Positions 25,133 to 35,598 are shown, numbered from the stretch's first letter. The stretch: 64,000 nucleotides of DNA from Rhodococcus sp. ARC_M5 (GCF_022810405.1 NZ_JALGQE010000007.1:235227-299226); one strand, 5' to 3'. The notes: a model not told the origin generated them from the sequence alone. Numbers and translations are program-made.

Positions 25133-28100
25133 CAGATGGCACCCGGCAGACCGGAGGAGTAGACATCGTCCTCGCCGAGGCGAGCGGACTCGTTGAGCAA
25201 CACGTGTGCCTCCAGTTCGCGTGACGCCGTGGACGGCGTCCCGTCATGTCCGAGCCGTCGATCGTCGGGCCGCTCGTAGAGGGAATCTCCTCCCACCATC
25301 GCGGAGATCAGCCTGCGCTGACCGGCGATGCGCCGCTCGTTCGCCTTGGCGATGTACGCGGCACGTCGATCCGCCGGAACGGCCTCGAGGAATGCCTGCG
25401 GGTGCACCAGCGCGATGAGTCCGGACACGTGCCCGAAGCCCAGCGAGGTGAGCAGACCTGCCTTGAGCGGTACCGAGTCGCCGAAGCGCAGCGGCTCCCG
25501 TGCCCACACCAGGTGCTCGAACGCGGTCATCTTGTCGTCGACGCAGTCCAGGCTGCGGTTCGGCGGGATGACTCCGTTGGCCAGCACCTGGCACAGGCCG
25601 ATCAGCTGCCAGGCAGCCGCTCCGCCCTTCGAGTGTCCGGTGAGGCTCTTCTGCGAGACGACGAACAGCGGAGCGCCGTCCGAACGGCCGATGGCCTTGG
25701 CGAGGCGGGTGTGCAGTTCCGCCTCGTTCGGGTCGTTCGCCGCGGTGGAGGTGTCGTGCTTGGAGATCACGGCCACATCGTCTGCACTGACGCCGAGCGC
25801 GTTGAGCGAGAGCGCGAGCGCCGAATCCTTGCCGCCGCGACCGGCACTGAGCGCGCCGAGTCCCGGAGCCGGGATGGACGTGTGCACTCCGTCGCCGTAC
25901 GACTGTGCGTAGGCCACCACTCCGAGGACCGGTAGGCCCATCTCGAGTGCCAGATCGCCCCGAGCGAGCAGAATCGTTCCGCCACCGTGGGATTCGACGA
26001 ATCCACCGCGCCTGCGATCGTTGGCTCGCGAGAACCGGCGATCGCTGATGCCCTTGGCGGTCATCGCTGCCGAGTCGGCAGTTGCCGACATGTCACCGAA
26101 GCCGATGATGCCCTCGGTGCTCAGGTCGTCGAATCCGCCGGCGACCACGAGCTGTGCCTTGCCCAGCTTGATCTTGTCGACGCCTTCCTCGACCGAGACT
26201 GCAGCGGTGGCACAGGCAGCGACGGGGTGAACCATCGCGCCGTAGCTACCGATGTACGACTGGACCACATGCGCGGCAACGACGTTCGGCAGAGCCTCCT
26301 GCAGGATGTCGTTCGCACGAGCATCACCGAGCAGGGTGTCGATGTACAGCGAGCGCATGGATTCCATGCCGCCCATGCCGGTGCCCTGCGTGTTGGCGAC
26401 CAGTGTCGGGTGCACCCAGCGCATAAGTTCCGACGGGTTGAAGCCCGAGGAGATGAACGCGTCGACCGTGGTGACGATGTTCCACAGGGCGACTCGGTCG
26501 ACCGAGCTGGCCATGTCGGGCGAGATGCCCCACTTGGTGGGATCGAATCCGGTCGGAATCTGTCCACCCACGGTGCGGGTGAGCTTCATCTTGCGCGGAA
26601 CGCGAATCTCGGTGCCAGCCTTGCGGGTGACCTGCCAGTCGCTCGAATCCGGGACCGGCGTGATCAGCGTGTGCTCGGGATCCGCTGCTGCGAACGACCG
26701 GGCATCGATCTCGGTTCCGACCACGAACGTGAGGTCGTTGTCGAGGAAGATCGAGGTCATCAGCGGAGCGGTGTTGCCGACCATCGCGCCGTCGTCGCCG
26801 TAAGTGCGGATACCGCACTTCTCGACCACGATGTCGTGGTACTTGTCGGCGATGTCCTCCTCCGGCACCAGGTCACCGGACTCGATGTCGTACCAACCCG
26901 GCTTGGGATCGTTCTCCCAGGCGATGAGACCGGTGTTCCATGCGAGTTCGAGAACGCCTGCGGCAGAGAGCTGCTCGTCGACCTCCATCTCGAAGCGGGT
27001 ACGCGCCGAACCATACGGTCCGAGCTCGCCTGCACCGACGATGACGACCAGGTCCTTCGGGTCCACATCGAGTGTCGGCCACGCCGGAGCGGTGGTCGAC
27101 GTCGACAGCCGCGGCGGTGCGGGTAGTGCCGCGATCACCGAGTTGTCCACTGCCTCTTCGGTCTTCTCGGCAGCGGCCGCAGCTGCATCCCGAGCGAGCT
27201 CGACGAGGTTGAGCTTGGTGTTGGCCAAGCCGCCCGTGAGATCGGCCACGATGGGCTCCTGCGCGGCCTGACGGCGAGCGGCAGGTGTGCACAGTTCGAG
27301 CAGCTCGGTCGCCATCTCCTCGGTCGACCAGGTGCGTACGCCCTCGGCCTCGACGGCCTCGACGATGGGATCGTTGCCACCCATCAGGCCGGTGCCGCGC
27401 ACCCACCCGATGTGAGCGTGGGCGATGGACACCCGCTCGGCCCAGTTCTTCTCCGAGCCCCACTTGGCGACAACCGCATCGAGTGCAGCCTTGGACTCGC
27501 CGTAGGCACCGTCGCCACCGAACATTCCGCGGTTCGGCGATCCCGGCAGCACCACGTGCAGGTGGGTGTCGATGTCGGTGTCGTAACCGACCTTCGACAG
27601 TCCGGTGATGAGACGCTCGACCGACCAGAGCAGCACGCGCATTTCCATCTCGGCGCGAGCTCCGGCGTCGGACATCTCGCCCATGACCCGAGGTGCGGCG
27701 AACGGGAACAGCATTGTCGGTGTGACGCCGGCCTTGACCAGAGTCTTTGCGCCACCGGCAGTGTCGATGAAGTCGCTGCCGATCCACTCGATGAGTGCAT
27801 CGACGTCGGTGTACGACGCGATGTTGGCCGGAACCACCCACAGCGACGCTCCGCTGCGTGCGTTGTCGCGGTACAGCGAGCGGTAGAAGCCGAGCCGCTC
27901 GTCGTCGAGCCTGGAGGTGGTGACGAAGACCGTCGCTCCCCCGGCCAGCAGCTTGGCCGTCACCGCAGCTGCGATGGAGCCCTTGCTGCCGCCGGTGACG
28001 ACTGCGACCTGATCGGTCCACTGGCCCTTGTCCTCGGATGCGACCGCGATGTCCGCGATGCGTCCGAAGGTTTCGGCCAGCACAGTCTTGTTCTCGTAGT

Positions 28101-31100
28101 CGGCCTTGGCCTTCCACCACTGTGCCTGCGACGCAACGGCATTGCCCGCGCCGGCGAAGGACTCGACAGCGATATCGCCTGCGGTACCGAGCCACAACCG
28201 GGCCAGGTCCTCACGGGCGGTCGCCCACCGGTCGTCGATCAGGACGGCGCGCTTGGCGTCGAACGCGGGGGCGACGAGGCGGGGCCAGTCGGATCCCAGC
28301 TCGGCCGAGACCAGCTCCACCAGAGCCGCGTCGGGATCCTCGGCCAGCAGTGCGTTCGGTGCATCCGCAAGTCCGAGCTGCTCGAGCACCAACCGGGCTG
28401 CGGAGGCGAGAACGCCGTCGCGGCCGGTGATGTGCTCGGTGAACTCACCGAGAGCAGCAGCGTCGACGGTTCCACCGGCTCCACCGCCTGCCTGCGGCAT
28501 CGACACTGCGATTCCGCGACGAGCGGCAACCGAGGCAACCGCTGCGTCGATGACGTTGTCGACGGCAGTGCCGTCGGCGAGAGCGCCGTCGGCCAGACCG
28601 CCGAGCGCGCCACCACGAACCGAAGCACCGTCACGAGTACCGAGGGCGACCTCGGCGGTGACGTGGTGCGCCCAGCCGTCGCCCAGTTCCCAGGTCTTCT
28701 TGACGCGATCGGCGATCGAGGCCGGGCGTCGACCCGAGGGGCCGAAGACCTTGCGGAGGTGGTCGTTGATGGAGTCGCTGAGCACCGGACCGAACGGCTT
28801 GTACGTACGAGCCAGCTTGTTGACCGTGCCCGAGAGCGCGCCCATGTCGGCATCGGCTGCGCCGTCGATGGCACCGAGCGAGAGCTCGGAACCGAGGTCG
28901 ACGAGCAGCTGATTACGGCGTGAGGACACGCCGTCGCACAGTGCCTCGATGGTGTCGGCGGGCCCGATCTGATCGAGCTGCAGTTTGGTCCACAGCCCGA
29001 TGAGGATCTTGGTCGCGTCGGCCGCGACGAACGCGATGTCGTCGGGGCGAGGTCCGCCGGACGGTGCTGCGGCCGGAGCGGGAGCCGCGGCAGGTGCCGA
29101 AGCTGCTGCCGGAGCGGCAGATTCCACGGGCGTCGACTCTTCCTCGTCGGCCGGAGCCGGGTCGGTGTCGGTGCCGTAGACGATCGCGGCCTCACGCTCG
29201 AGGTTGAGTACCTCGACCGGGTGGCCGAAGCGACCCGGCAGCTTGAGGGTCTGCGACGCGAGGTTGGCGACGGTCGGCGTTGCACCGAGGCCGATCTCGA
29301 CGAAGCGCTCGACGCCCATGCCGCCGTCGGACTCGTCTGCGAACAGCAGGTCCTGGGTCTCGATCCAGCGCACCGGGCTGGCGAACTGCCATGCCAGCAG
29401 CTCGGTCAGAATCACCCGACACAGATCGCTCGGCCGTGCGGCCCACGAATCGAAGTCCGCGAGAACGGTGTTCAGCGGCTCGGACGGCACGAGATCGGCG
29501 ATCTCCTGCGCGAATTCGCGCTTCAGCGAGAACGGCTTGGGCACCAGGTTGGGGATGTAGCGCCCCACCAGGATCGCCGGATCGAGCTGCTCGGGCAGCA
29601 AGGTCTGGAGGCGGTTGCGGAAGTCGTCGACTCCCCCGCGCAGCACCGTGGAGTGGAACGGCACGTCGATGCCGGGAACCATGATGTAGGCGGCCTTGCC
29701 ACCGAACTCTGCCCGGCGAATCGCGATCTTCTTCTCGAGCTCGCCGAGACCGGCGACCGTACCTGCGATGGCGTACTGCGAACCGCGCAGGTTGAGGTTG
29801 ACGATTTCGAGGAACTCACCGGATTCTGCTGCGACACCGGCGACGAAGCCCTGCACGTCCTCGTCGGCCAGGCCGATCTGCGACGGGCGAATGGCGGCCA
29901 TGCGGTAGTCACTTCGGCCGTTCTCGTCACGGGGAACGAGTGCGTGCATGGCCGAGCCACGCTGGAAGACGACCTCGAGGACGGCTTCGAGTGGAAGCAC
30001 ACCGGCGACGGCGGCGAGTGCGTTGTACTCACCCACCGAGTGGCCGGCGAGGATGGAGTTCTCCACGAACGCACCGGATTCACGCAGTTCGGCAACCTGT
30101 GCGACACCGAGAACGGCCATCGCGACCTGGGTGAACTGGGTCAGGTGCAGCACACCGTCGGGATGCTTGTGTGTGACACCGCGCGCCTTGAGCGTTGTCG
30201 GATTGTCGCGCACCACAGCGAGAATCGAGAATCCGAGTGCGCTGCGGGTGTGCTTGTCGGCACGCTCCCACACCTTGCGAGCGGCCTTCGACCGAGCCCG
30301 TGCGTCCAGTCCCATACCCGGACGTTGGATGCCCTGGCCGGGGAAGGCGTAGACGGTCTTCGGCGCTGCGGTGCGAGCAGTGGCGACCATGACCAGTTCG
30401 CCTGCGACACGGCAGGAGACCTCGACCAGCTCGGCACCCTGGTCGAATCCGGTGCGATCGACGCGAACATCGATCTCGGCTCCGGGTCGAACCATGCCGA
30501 GGAAGCGTGCCGTCCAGGCGGTGAGGCGACGCGGCGGAATCTTGGTGTCCGCGTGGTCGACTGCGGTGACCGTCTGCTGTGCTGCGGCCGAGAGCCACAT
30601 GCCGTGCACGATCGGGCTGCCGAGACCGGCGAGCATCGCCGCGGCGTCGGAGGTGTGAATCGGGTTGTGGTCACCCGAGACCTGAGCGAACGCAGCCATG
30701 TTGCGCGGGGCCACGATGGTGGCCTGACGACGGCGACGACGCGGAGTGTCCTTGGCGTCGGCACCGACGGAGCCGCCTGCACGAGCCGGGTCGACGAGCT
30801 CGCCCTTGCCGGTGCGTCCACGAATGGCGAAGCGCTCCACGAGAGTTGCGACGGCGGGAGCATCGAGCCCCTCACCGAGCATGGCACCGATCTCGACAGT
30901 GACCTCGACGACGCGACCGAGGTCGGTGTCGAGCACCTCTCCGGCGGCCGCCTTGACGACGAGAATCGAGGTGTCGGTGGGCAATTCGCCGACCAGGTTC
31001 ACGCTGTGATCGAGGTGCACCAGATCGAGCATGCCTTCGATGACGTCGATGCCGTCGGCGTTGCGGGTGGCACCCAGGACGGCGAACACGGCGGGCCAGC

Positions 31101-34100
31101 AGGCACCGACCAGAACGTCGGGAACCGCCTTCCCGCTGACGGTCAGCGAGTCCGGCAGTCCGGATCCGGTGACGCCTGCGTGGTCGGCGATCAGGTCGGG
31201 GATCCACGCGATGTTCAGCCGTGCGACACCGCTCTTGACGGCCGGAAGCTCTTGGCCGGCAGCAACTCCGAGCAGAGCCGACATGGCCTGCTGGGCGTCC
31301 TGTGCGGTGACGACGGGAGCGCCGCCGTCGATCGTGGAGGAAGGCACCGTCAGACGGATGCGCACTTCCTTGCCCGGAGCGAGCGGAACCAGCAGCTCCA
31401 CGTGCTCGGCATCGAGCACGGTCAGCGAGGAGCCGGTCTGCGGATGCGAGGCAACCGAATCGGAATCGACGGTCCAGTCGGCTGGATCGCCGAGGCGTGC
31501 AACGGGGTTCTGCGTCATCCGCGAGGCCCAGGTGACGTCGGGAGCTGCCAGCACGATGCCCAGCAGTCCGGGTGCGATCTCGGCGTGGCGACGGCTCGCG
31601 ATGGCCGCGGGCTCGATGCCCTCGGCGAGAAGCTGGTCCGCAGTGGCCTTCTCGAATCGGTTCAGCAGTTCGCCGACCGGCTCGTCCACGCGGGTGATGC
31701 CTGCGACGGCAACGGTTCCGGGGATGACACAGACCTGATCGGCCGAGTAACGAGCGTCGTGTGCCTGCCACAGCGAGTCGCTGCGCCACCAGCGGCGCAC
31801 GTCACCGTCGACGACGGGGACGAAGTTGACCGGCTTGCCTGGCATGCGGCACAGCGAGGTGAAGAAGGTGATGTCGGCCGGGTGCAGCACCACGTCGGCG
31901 GCGTCGGGGAACTGCGCGAGCAGAGACTTCAGTGCTGCGCGCGGACGCTCGAGAACCTCGGCGTCGGCGAACAAGGTGGGGATGGGGCCACGATCGACCG
32001 GGTGCAGCCGAGCCTCGGCGCGCTGGAGCATCTCCAGATAGCGGGTACGCCAAGTGACATCGAGCCACACCGATTCGCGTGCCTCGGACACGGCGTCGGT
32101 GAACTCACCACCGCAATCGAAGTCGCTGCGCGAGTCGGTTCCGATGGCGAGGTCGAGGTAGCGAGCGAGCCATTGCTGGTACGTCATCTCGGCTACGTCA
32201 CCGAAGAACGGCTTGGCGGTGCCGTCGAGTGCGGCGATGATTTCCTCACGACGCTCGGCCACGGCGTCGGCGTTGCCGGCGACCTCGTCGAGCAGTCGAC
32301 CGCACCGCGATGCCGCATTGTCGATCTCGTGGATGTCGGCACCGAGCTGGCTGCGGCCCGAGGCCATTCCGCCGTTGGCGGTACCGGCACCGACCCAGTC
32401 GGGGGTTCCGGGTGTGTCGACGAGCAGCTGCTTGACCTCGGGAGCCGTGGTGGCTTCGAGGGTGGCCATGGCAGCGGTGCCGACGAGGATGCCGTCGAGC
32501 GGCATCTTGGGGTAGCCGTGCACTGCCGACCACGTTCCGGTGAGGTATTCCGCTGCGCGCTCGGGGGTGCCGATGCCGCCGCCGACGCAGACCACGAGGT
32601 TGGGCCGTGACCGCAGCTCCGCGTAGGTGGTCAGCAGCAGGTCGTCGAGGTCTTCCCACGAGTGGTGTCCGCCTGCGCGGCCGCCCTCGATGTGCACGTT
32701 GACCTGGTAGGACGGAACCTCGTTGGCGATGCGGATGACGGCGCGAATCTGCGCCACGGTGCCGGGCTTGAACGAGACGTAGCTGATGCCTGCCTCGGAC
32801 AGCTCCTCGATGAGGGCCACTGCCTCGTCGAGTTCCGGGATGCCCGCGGTGACCACGACGCCGTCGATGGCTGCACCTGCTGCGCGAGCGCGCTGCACGA
32901 TGCGGCGTCCGCCGAGCTGGAGCTTCCACAGGTACGGATCGAGGAACAGCGAGTTGAACTGGATGGCGCGGCCGGGCTCGAGGAGGGTGGAGAGCTCGGC
33001 GACGCGATCGGTGAAGATGTCCTCGGTGACCTGGCCGCCACCGGCGAGCTCGGCCCAGTGGCCTGCGTTGGCAGCTGCGGCGACGATCTTGGCGTCGACC
33101 GTGGTCGGCGTCATGCCGGCCAGCAGGATCGGTGAACGTCCGGTCATCTTGGTGAAGGACGTCTCGACCACGACGCGGCCGTCGGGCAACGTGACCGGGG
33201 TAGGTGCGAACGCCGACCATGCGGGCTGAACCTCGGGTGCAGCTCCCGGGGTGAGCAGATTCCGGTGGCCCCCGCGAGAAGACGCGGCGATGATGCCCAC
33301 GCCCTGTCCACGCAGCGCCGGAGTGGTCATGCGGGTGAGCAGGTCGCCCGGGCCGAGATCGAGGATCCAGTCGGCACCTGCGTCGACGACACCGTCGATG
33401 GCGTCGACCCAATCCACGGAGTCCACGAGGATCTTCTGTGCGAGGTCGCGAGCGAGCTCGACGTCGAGTCCACACCGCTGTGCCCACGCGCTGACGAGTT
33501 CGACCGCGTCTTCCAGGGCTGGGTGATGGAAACCGATCTCGACGGGAAGTTGCTCGAAGACCGGAGCGAACACGGCACCGCCGCGCTTCTTCGCGTCACG
33601 GTCGCGCTCTTCCTCGGCAGCGATCTGCTCGCACTTCTCCTGCACGCGGGCGAGCTGGGCAGGCGGGCCCGAGAGTACGACGCGACGACGGCCGTTGCGG
33701 ATGGCGAGGGCGGCGGATCGCTCCGGCGCTCCATCGATTGCGAGATCGGCGATGATCGCCTGCAGTCGCGCGGGTTCGACGTTGGCGACCGAGACCATCG
33801 GCGCGCGGTCTCCGGCACCGATGATGCCGCGGCGGCGGCCGACCAGGCCTGCAGCAGCACCCACGAGCTGGGCGATCGCGAGGAAGCTCGCGTCCTGCGC
33901 TCCGTCGGCTGCGACGGATTCGGCGGCGATGAGCCCCTGCGAGTGTCCGACGACCTTGACGGGCGGGGTCTGGGCGGGATCGAGTCCCTGCAGCTTCAGC
34001 GCGCGCAGTGCTGCGACCTGAGTGAGGAACACTCCGGGAAGCGAGACGGCAGCGGAGGTCAGTGCAGCCTCGGACGGGCCGTACGAACCGACGGTGTCGT

Positions 34101-34431
34101 CGTCGGCGAGGTCCTGCTCGAGCATCCAGCCGATCGGATCGAAGCCGACAGACCGGACGACCAGCAGCTCGTCGGCAACGGGCGCAAGAGTGGCTGCAGC
34201 CTCGTTGACGAGATCGGTCAGTTCGGGCTCGAGTGCGGAGTCGCGAGCGAGTTCTTCGAGGGAGCTGAGCCACGGTGCACCCTGGCCACCGAAGGCCAGT
34301 GCGTACGGCTCGCCCGCGGCGAAACGATCTGCCAGAGTCCGAGAGCCGCCATTGCTTCTAGGGGATTTGTCTGCGTTGCCGGTGCTTCGCGAGCCTCGTC
34401 CGTGTGATGGTGTGCTCTCGTTGATCGTCAA
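25132..34431 (-). CDS. fas: Type I fatty acid synthase (multidomain)
   Basis: A protein of about 3,099 residues, close to the 3,069 of mycobacterial FAS-I. Domains in order, with approximate residues: acetyltransferase (GHSQG at 162-166), enoyl reductase TIM barrel (about 440-740), hot-dog dehydratase (about 1260-1350), malonyl/palmitoyl transferase (GHSVGEY near 1463), ACP with the phosphopantetheine serine in GVSSRRNQ (near 1833), ketoreductase (VTGGSKGS near 2145), and ketosynthase (Cys in VAACATAAV near 2739, His in ISKHDTSTA and TGHSKGGAA near 2935). It makes C16-C26 acyl-CoAs, the primers for mycolic acids. TTG at 34431 follows GAGAGGAA by nine bases; the longer upstream frame overlaps the operator-rich leader. 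Confidence 0.97.
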   Translation of the reverse strand: MTINESTPSHGRGSRSTGNADKSPRSNGGSRTLADRFAAGEPYALAFGGQGAPWLSSLEELARDSALEPELTDLVNEAAATLAPVADELLVVRSVGFDPIGWMLEQDLADDDTVGSYGPSEAALTSAAVSLPGVFLTQVAALRALKLQGLDPAQTPPVKVVGHSQGLIAAESVAADGAQDASFLAIAQLVGAAAGLVGRRRGIIGAGDRAPMVSVANVEPARLQAIIADLAIDGAPERSAALAIRNGRRRVVLSGPPAQLARVQEKCEQIAAEEERDRDAKKRGGAVFAPVFEQLPVEIGFHHPALEDAVELVSAWAQRCGLDVELARDLAQKILVDSVDWVDAIDGVVDAGADWILDLGPGDLLTRMTTPALRGQGVGIIAASSRGGHRNLLTPGAAPEVQPAWSAFAPTPVTLPDGRVVVETSFTKMTGRSPILLAGMTPTTVDAKIVAAAANAGHWAELAGGGQVTEDIFTDRVAELSTLLEPGRAIQFNSLFLDPYLWKLQLGGRRIVQRARAAGAAIDGVVVTAGIPELDEAVALIEELSEAGISYVSFKPGTVAQIRAVIRIANEVPSYQVNVHIEGGRAGGHHSWEDLDDLLLTTYAELRSRPNLVVCVGGGIGTPERAAEYLTGTWSAVHGYPKMPLDGILVGTAAMATLEATTAPEVKQLLVDTPGTPDWVGAGTANGGMASGRSQLGADIHEIDNAASRCGRLLDEVAGNADAVAERREEIIAALDGTAKPFFGDVAEMTYQQWLARYLDLAIGTDSRSDFDCGGEFTDAVSEARESVWLDVTWRTRYLEMLQRAEARLHPVDRGPIPTLFADAEVLERPRAALKSLLAQFPDAADVVLHPADITFFTSLCRMPGKPVNFVPVVDGDVRRWWRSDSLWQAHDARYSADQVCVIPGTVAVAGITRVDEPVGELLNRFEKATADQLLAEGIEPAAIASRRHAEIAPGLLGIVLAAPDVTWASRMTQNPVARLGDPADWTVDSDSVASHPQTGSSLTVLDAEHVELLVPLAPGKEVRIRLTVPSSTIDGGAPVVTAQDAQQAMSALLGVAAGQELPAVKSGVARLNIAWIPDLIADHAGVTGSGLPDSLTVSGKAVPDVLVGACWPAVFAVLGATRNADGIDVIEGMLDLVHLDHSVNLVGELPTDTSILVVKAAAGEVLDTDLGRVVEVTVEIGAMLGEGLDAPAVATLVERFAIRGRTGKGELVDPARAGGSVGADAKDTPRRRRRQATIVAPRNMAAFAQVSGDHNPIHTSDAAAMLAGLGSPIVHGMWLSAAAQQTVTAVDHADTKIPPRRLTAWTARFLGMVRPGAEIDVRVDRTGFDQGAELVEVSCRVAGELVMVATARTAAPKTVYAFPGQGIQRPGMGLDARARSKAARKVWERADKHTRSALGFSILAVVRDNPTTLKARGVTHKHPDGVLHLTQFTQVAMAVLGVAQVAELRESGAFVENSILAGHSVGEYNALAAVAGVLPLEAVLEVVFQRGSAMHALVPRDENGRSDYRMAAIRPSQIGLADEDVQGFVAGVAAESGEFLEIVNLNLRGSQYAIAGTVAGLGELEKKIAIRRAEFGGKAAYIMVPGIDVPFHSTVLRGGVDDFRNRLQTLLPEQLDPAILVGRYIPNLVPKPFSLKREFAQEIADLVPSEPLNTVLADFDSWAARPSDLCRVILTELLAWQFASPVRWIETQDLLFADESDGGMGVERFVEIGLGATPTVANLASQTLKLPGRFGHPVEVLNLEREAAIVYGTDTDPAPADEEESTPVESAAPAAASAPAAAPAPAAAPSGGPRPDDIAFVAADATKILIGLWTKLQLDQIGPADTIEALCDGVSSRRNQLLVDLGSELSLGAIDGAADADMGALSGTVNKLARTYKPFGPVLSDSINDHLRKVFGPSGRRPASIADRVKKTWELGDGWAHHVTAEVALGTRDGASVRGGALGGLADGALADGTAVDNVIDAAVASVAARRGIAVSMPQAGGGAGGTVDAAALGEFTEHITGRDGVLASAARLVLEQLGLADAPNALLAEDPDAALVELVSAELGSDWPRLVAPAFDAKRAVLIDDRWATAREDLARLWLGTAGDIAVESFAGAGNAVASQAQWWKAKADYENKTVLAETFGRIADIAVASEDKGQWTDQVAVVTGGSKGSIAAAVTAKLLAGGATVFVTTSRLDDERLGFYRSLYRDNARSGASLWVVPANIASYTDVDALIEWIGSDFIDTAGGAKTLVKAGVTPTMLFPFAAPRVMGEMSDAGARAEMEMRVLLWSVERLITGLSKVGYDTDIDTHLHVVLPGSPNRGMFGGDGAYGESKAALDAVVAKWGSEKNWAERVSIAHAHIGWVRGTGLMGGNDPIVEAVEAEGVRTWSTEEMATELLELCTPAARRQAAQEPIVADLTGGLANTKLNLVELARDAAAAAAEKTEEAVDNSVIAALPAPPRLSTSTTAPAWPTLDVDPKDLVVIVGAGELGPYGSARTRFEMEVDEQLSAAGVLELAWNTGLIAWENDPKPGWYDIESGDLVPEEDIADKYHDIVVEKCGIRTYGDDGAMVGNTAPLMTSIFLDNDLTFVVGTEIDARSFAAADPEHTLITPVPDSSDWQVTRKAGTEIRVPRKMKLTRTVGGQIPTGFDPTKWGISPDMASSVDRVALWNIVTTVDAFISSGFNPSELMRWVHPTLVANTQGTGMGGMESMRSLYIDTLLGDARANDILQEALPNVVAAHVVQSYIGSYGAMVHPVAACATAAVSVEEGVDKIKLGKAQLVVAGGFDDLSTEGIIGFGDMSATADSAAMTAKGISDRRFSRANDRRRGGFVESHGGGTILLARGDLALEMGLPVLGVVAYAQSYGDGVHTSIPAPGLGALSAGRGGKDSALALSLNALGVSADDVAVISKHDTSTAANDPNEAELHTRLAKAIGRSDGAPLFVVSQKSLTGHSKGGAAAWQLIGLCQVLANGVIPPNRSLDCVDDKMTAFEHLVWAREPLRFGDSVPLKAGLLTSLGFGHVSGLIALVHPQAFLEAVPADRRAAYIAKANERRIAGQRRLISAMVGGDSLYERPDDRRLGHDGTPSTASRELEAHVLLNESARLGEDDVYSSGLPGAI

Positions 34432-34579
34432 GGCTGAAGATTCCTCTCGTGGACGCCTCGGGGGTCGGGGCGTTCGCTGTAATGGCCGCCCGGGTGCGTC
34501 GTGGGCTACATGGGCGAAGCGGTGAGCCGGTCCTCGTCGACAGATCTCTTCCGCGCTGCTCAAGGTTGACACAAAATCA

Positions 34580-34593
34580 TGAGGAAATCCTCA
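34580..34593. promoter_or_regulatory. Inverted repeat TGAGGAAATCCTCA (putative fas operator 1)
   Basis: TGAGGA-AA-TCCTCA has perfect 6-bp arms and lies about 150 bp before the fas start. A related copy occurs at 34720. Such paired sites are typical of a dimeric regulator of fatty acid synthesis; which protein binds is unknown. Confidence 0.55.
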
Positions 34594-34599
34594 GGTTTG

Positions 34600-34613
34600 C
34601 TCGGACGTCCGAG
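34600..34613. promoter_or_regulatory. Perfect palindrome CTCGGACGTCCGAG
   Basis: A 14-bp perfect palindrome six bases from operator 1. It may be a second regulator site or part of a composite operator. Confidence 0.45.
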
Positions 34614-34719
34614 TGCTACCAGCGAGTACGCCACTGGAAGCGGCTTTACTTTTTGTTTACCCGACCCGCCGGTAACCCGTATCCACGCTGGCGAGAGCAT
34701 CGCCCGGTATCGAAAAACA

Positions 34720-34733
34720 TGAGGAAACCCTCG
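34720..34733. promoter_or_regulatory. Inverted repeat TGAGGAAACCCTCG (putative fas operator 2)
   Basis: A near copy of operator 1 in an AT-rich setting (AAAAACA before, CATTTTTCG after), 140 bp away and closer to the HhH-like gene. Confidence 0.45.
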
Positions 34734-34866
34734 CATTTTTCGTTATCTTTTCGTGATGTGATGTCGAGCACAGTTTGTCATCCGCAGAGCTTGTCGGTGA
34801 CGCCCTCTACCGTGGGCGATCGAACCACTCCTCGGGAGAGTGGTCGACGAACTCCGGGGGGAATTC

Positions 34867-35598
34867 ATGTATTCATCGGTTACAGATATCTGCACCCAAG
34901 ACGAACTGAACGCACTGCTGACGCATATCGAATCTGTTGCGTCACAATCACGTTCGCCGCACTGGACGCCCGGGTGGCGCGGCGAGAGCGAGGTCGCGCT
35001 ACTGGATGCGATCTTCTCTGCTCGCGCACCCTACGGCGGACCCAGCAGCGGGGTCCGCGCAGTGCTCGCGCGATGGCGATCGCATCGTGGCGACAACCGA
35101 CTCGATGATTTGACAACGCTCGCCGAACTGAATGCAGATCCTGACGTACTCGTCGAGATTCTGTCCAACCGTCAGTTCGTTCCGGGCAACAGCCGAACCA
35201 AGGCAGCAGCTGCAGCCGTGGCAGCACAGACGCTCGTGTCGGTGGGACTGAGCCGATCGAGCGACTTCGAGCAGCACACCGAGCAACAATTCGAGGCGTT
35301 CTGCGCGATTCCCGGTCTCGGCGAGACCACCTGGGAATGCATGCTCATGCATCTCGGGGTGCGGACCGACACAGCGGCCGCACATCTGAACTCCTTCGTC
35401 GCCGACGCACTCGAACCCCTCCATCAGAACCTCGCCGCCGGAATCGCCGAAGACCGCTCCCCCGTCATTCTCACCGCGGCAGCGAACGCACTCGGCACCG
35501 ACCTCGCCTCACTCGAGCATGCCGTGTGGCGATACCAGCACAAGTTGCGCAGGCCCAAGCGGCGTCACTCCGGGGCAGCGCTCCGGTCGGTGGGCTGA
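34867..35598 (+). CDS. HhH-GPD-like protein of unknown function
   Basis: A 243-residue, mostly helical protein. A helix-hairpin-helix-like motif is visible in FCAIPGLGETTWECMLMHLG, followed by LNSFVADAL at the spot where HhH-GPD DNA glycosylases carry their DT-V/I segment; the catalytic aspartate is not clearly kept. It may bind DNA but an enzymatic role is not supported. ATG at 34867 has GGGGGAA a few bases upstream. It is divergent from fas and could share its operators. Its 3' end overlaps the convergent TetR gene by 34 bp. Confidence 0.7.
   Translation: MYSSVTDICTQDELNALLTHIESVASQSRSPHWTPGWRGESEVALLDAIFSARAPYGGPSSGVRAVLARWRSHRGDNRLDDLTTLAELNADPDVLVEILSNRQFVPGNSRTKAAAAAVAAQTLVSVGLSRSSDFEQHTEQQFEAFCAIPGLGETTWECMLMHLGVRTDTAAAHLNSFVADALEPLHQNLAAGIAEDRSPVILTAAANALGTDLASLEHAVWRYQHKLRRPKRRHSGAALRSVG

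Larger units (their letters stand above)
34432..34866. promoter_or_regulatory. fas / HhH-gene divergent upstream region
   Basis: A 435-bp gene-free stretch between the divergent fas and HhH-like genes. It is markedly more AT-rich than its surroundings around 34640-34660 and 34710-34750 and contains three inverted repeats described separately. It must hold the fas promoter, with an untranslated leader that could exceed 100 nt. Confidence 0.7.

Noticed and set aside
29221..32610. 1,129-residue open frame on the plus strand, antisense to fas
   Set aside because: It is a by-product of high-GC third codon positions in fas; it has no start signals and no recognisable domain.
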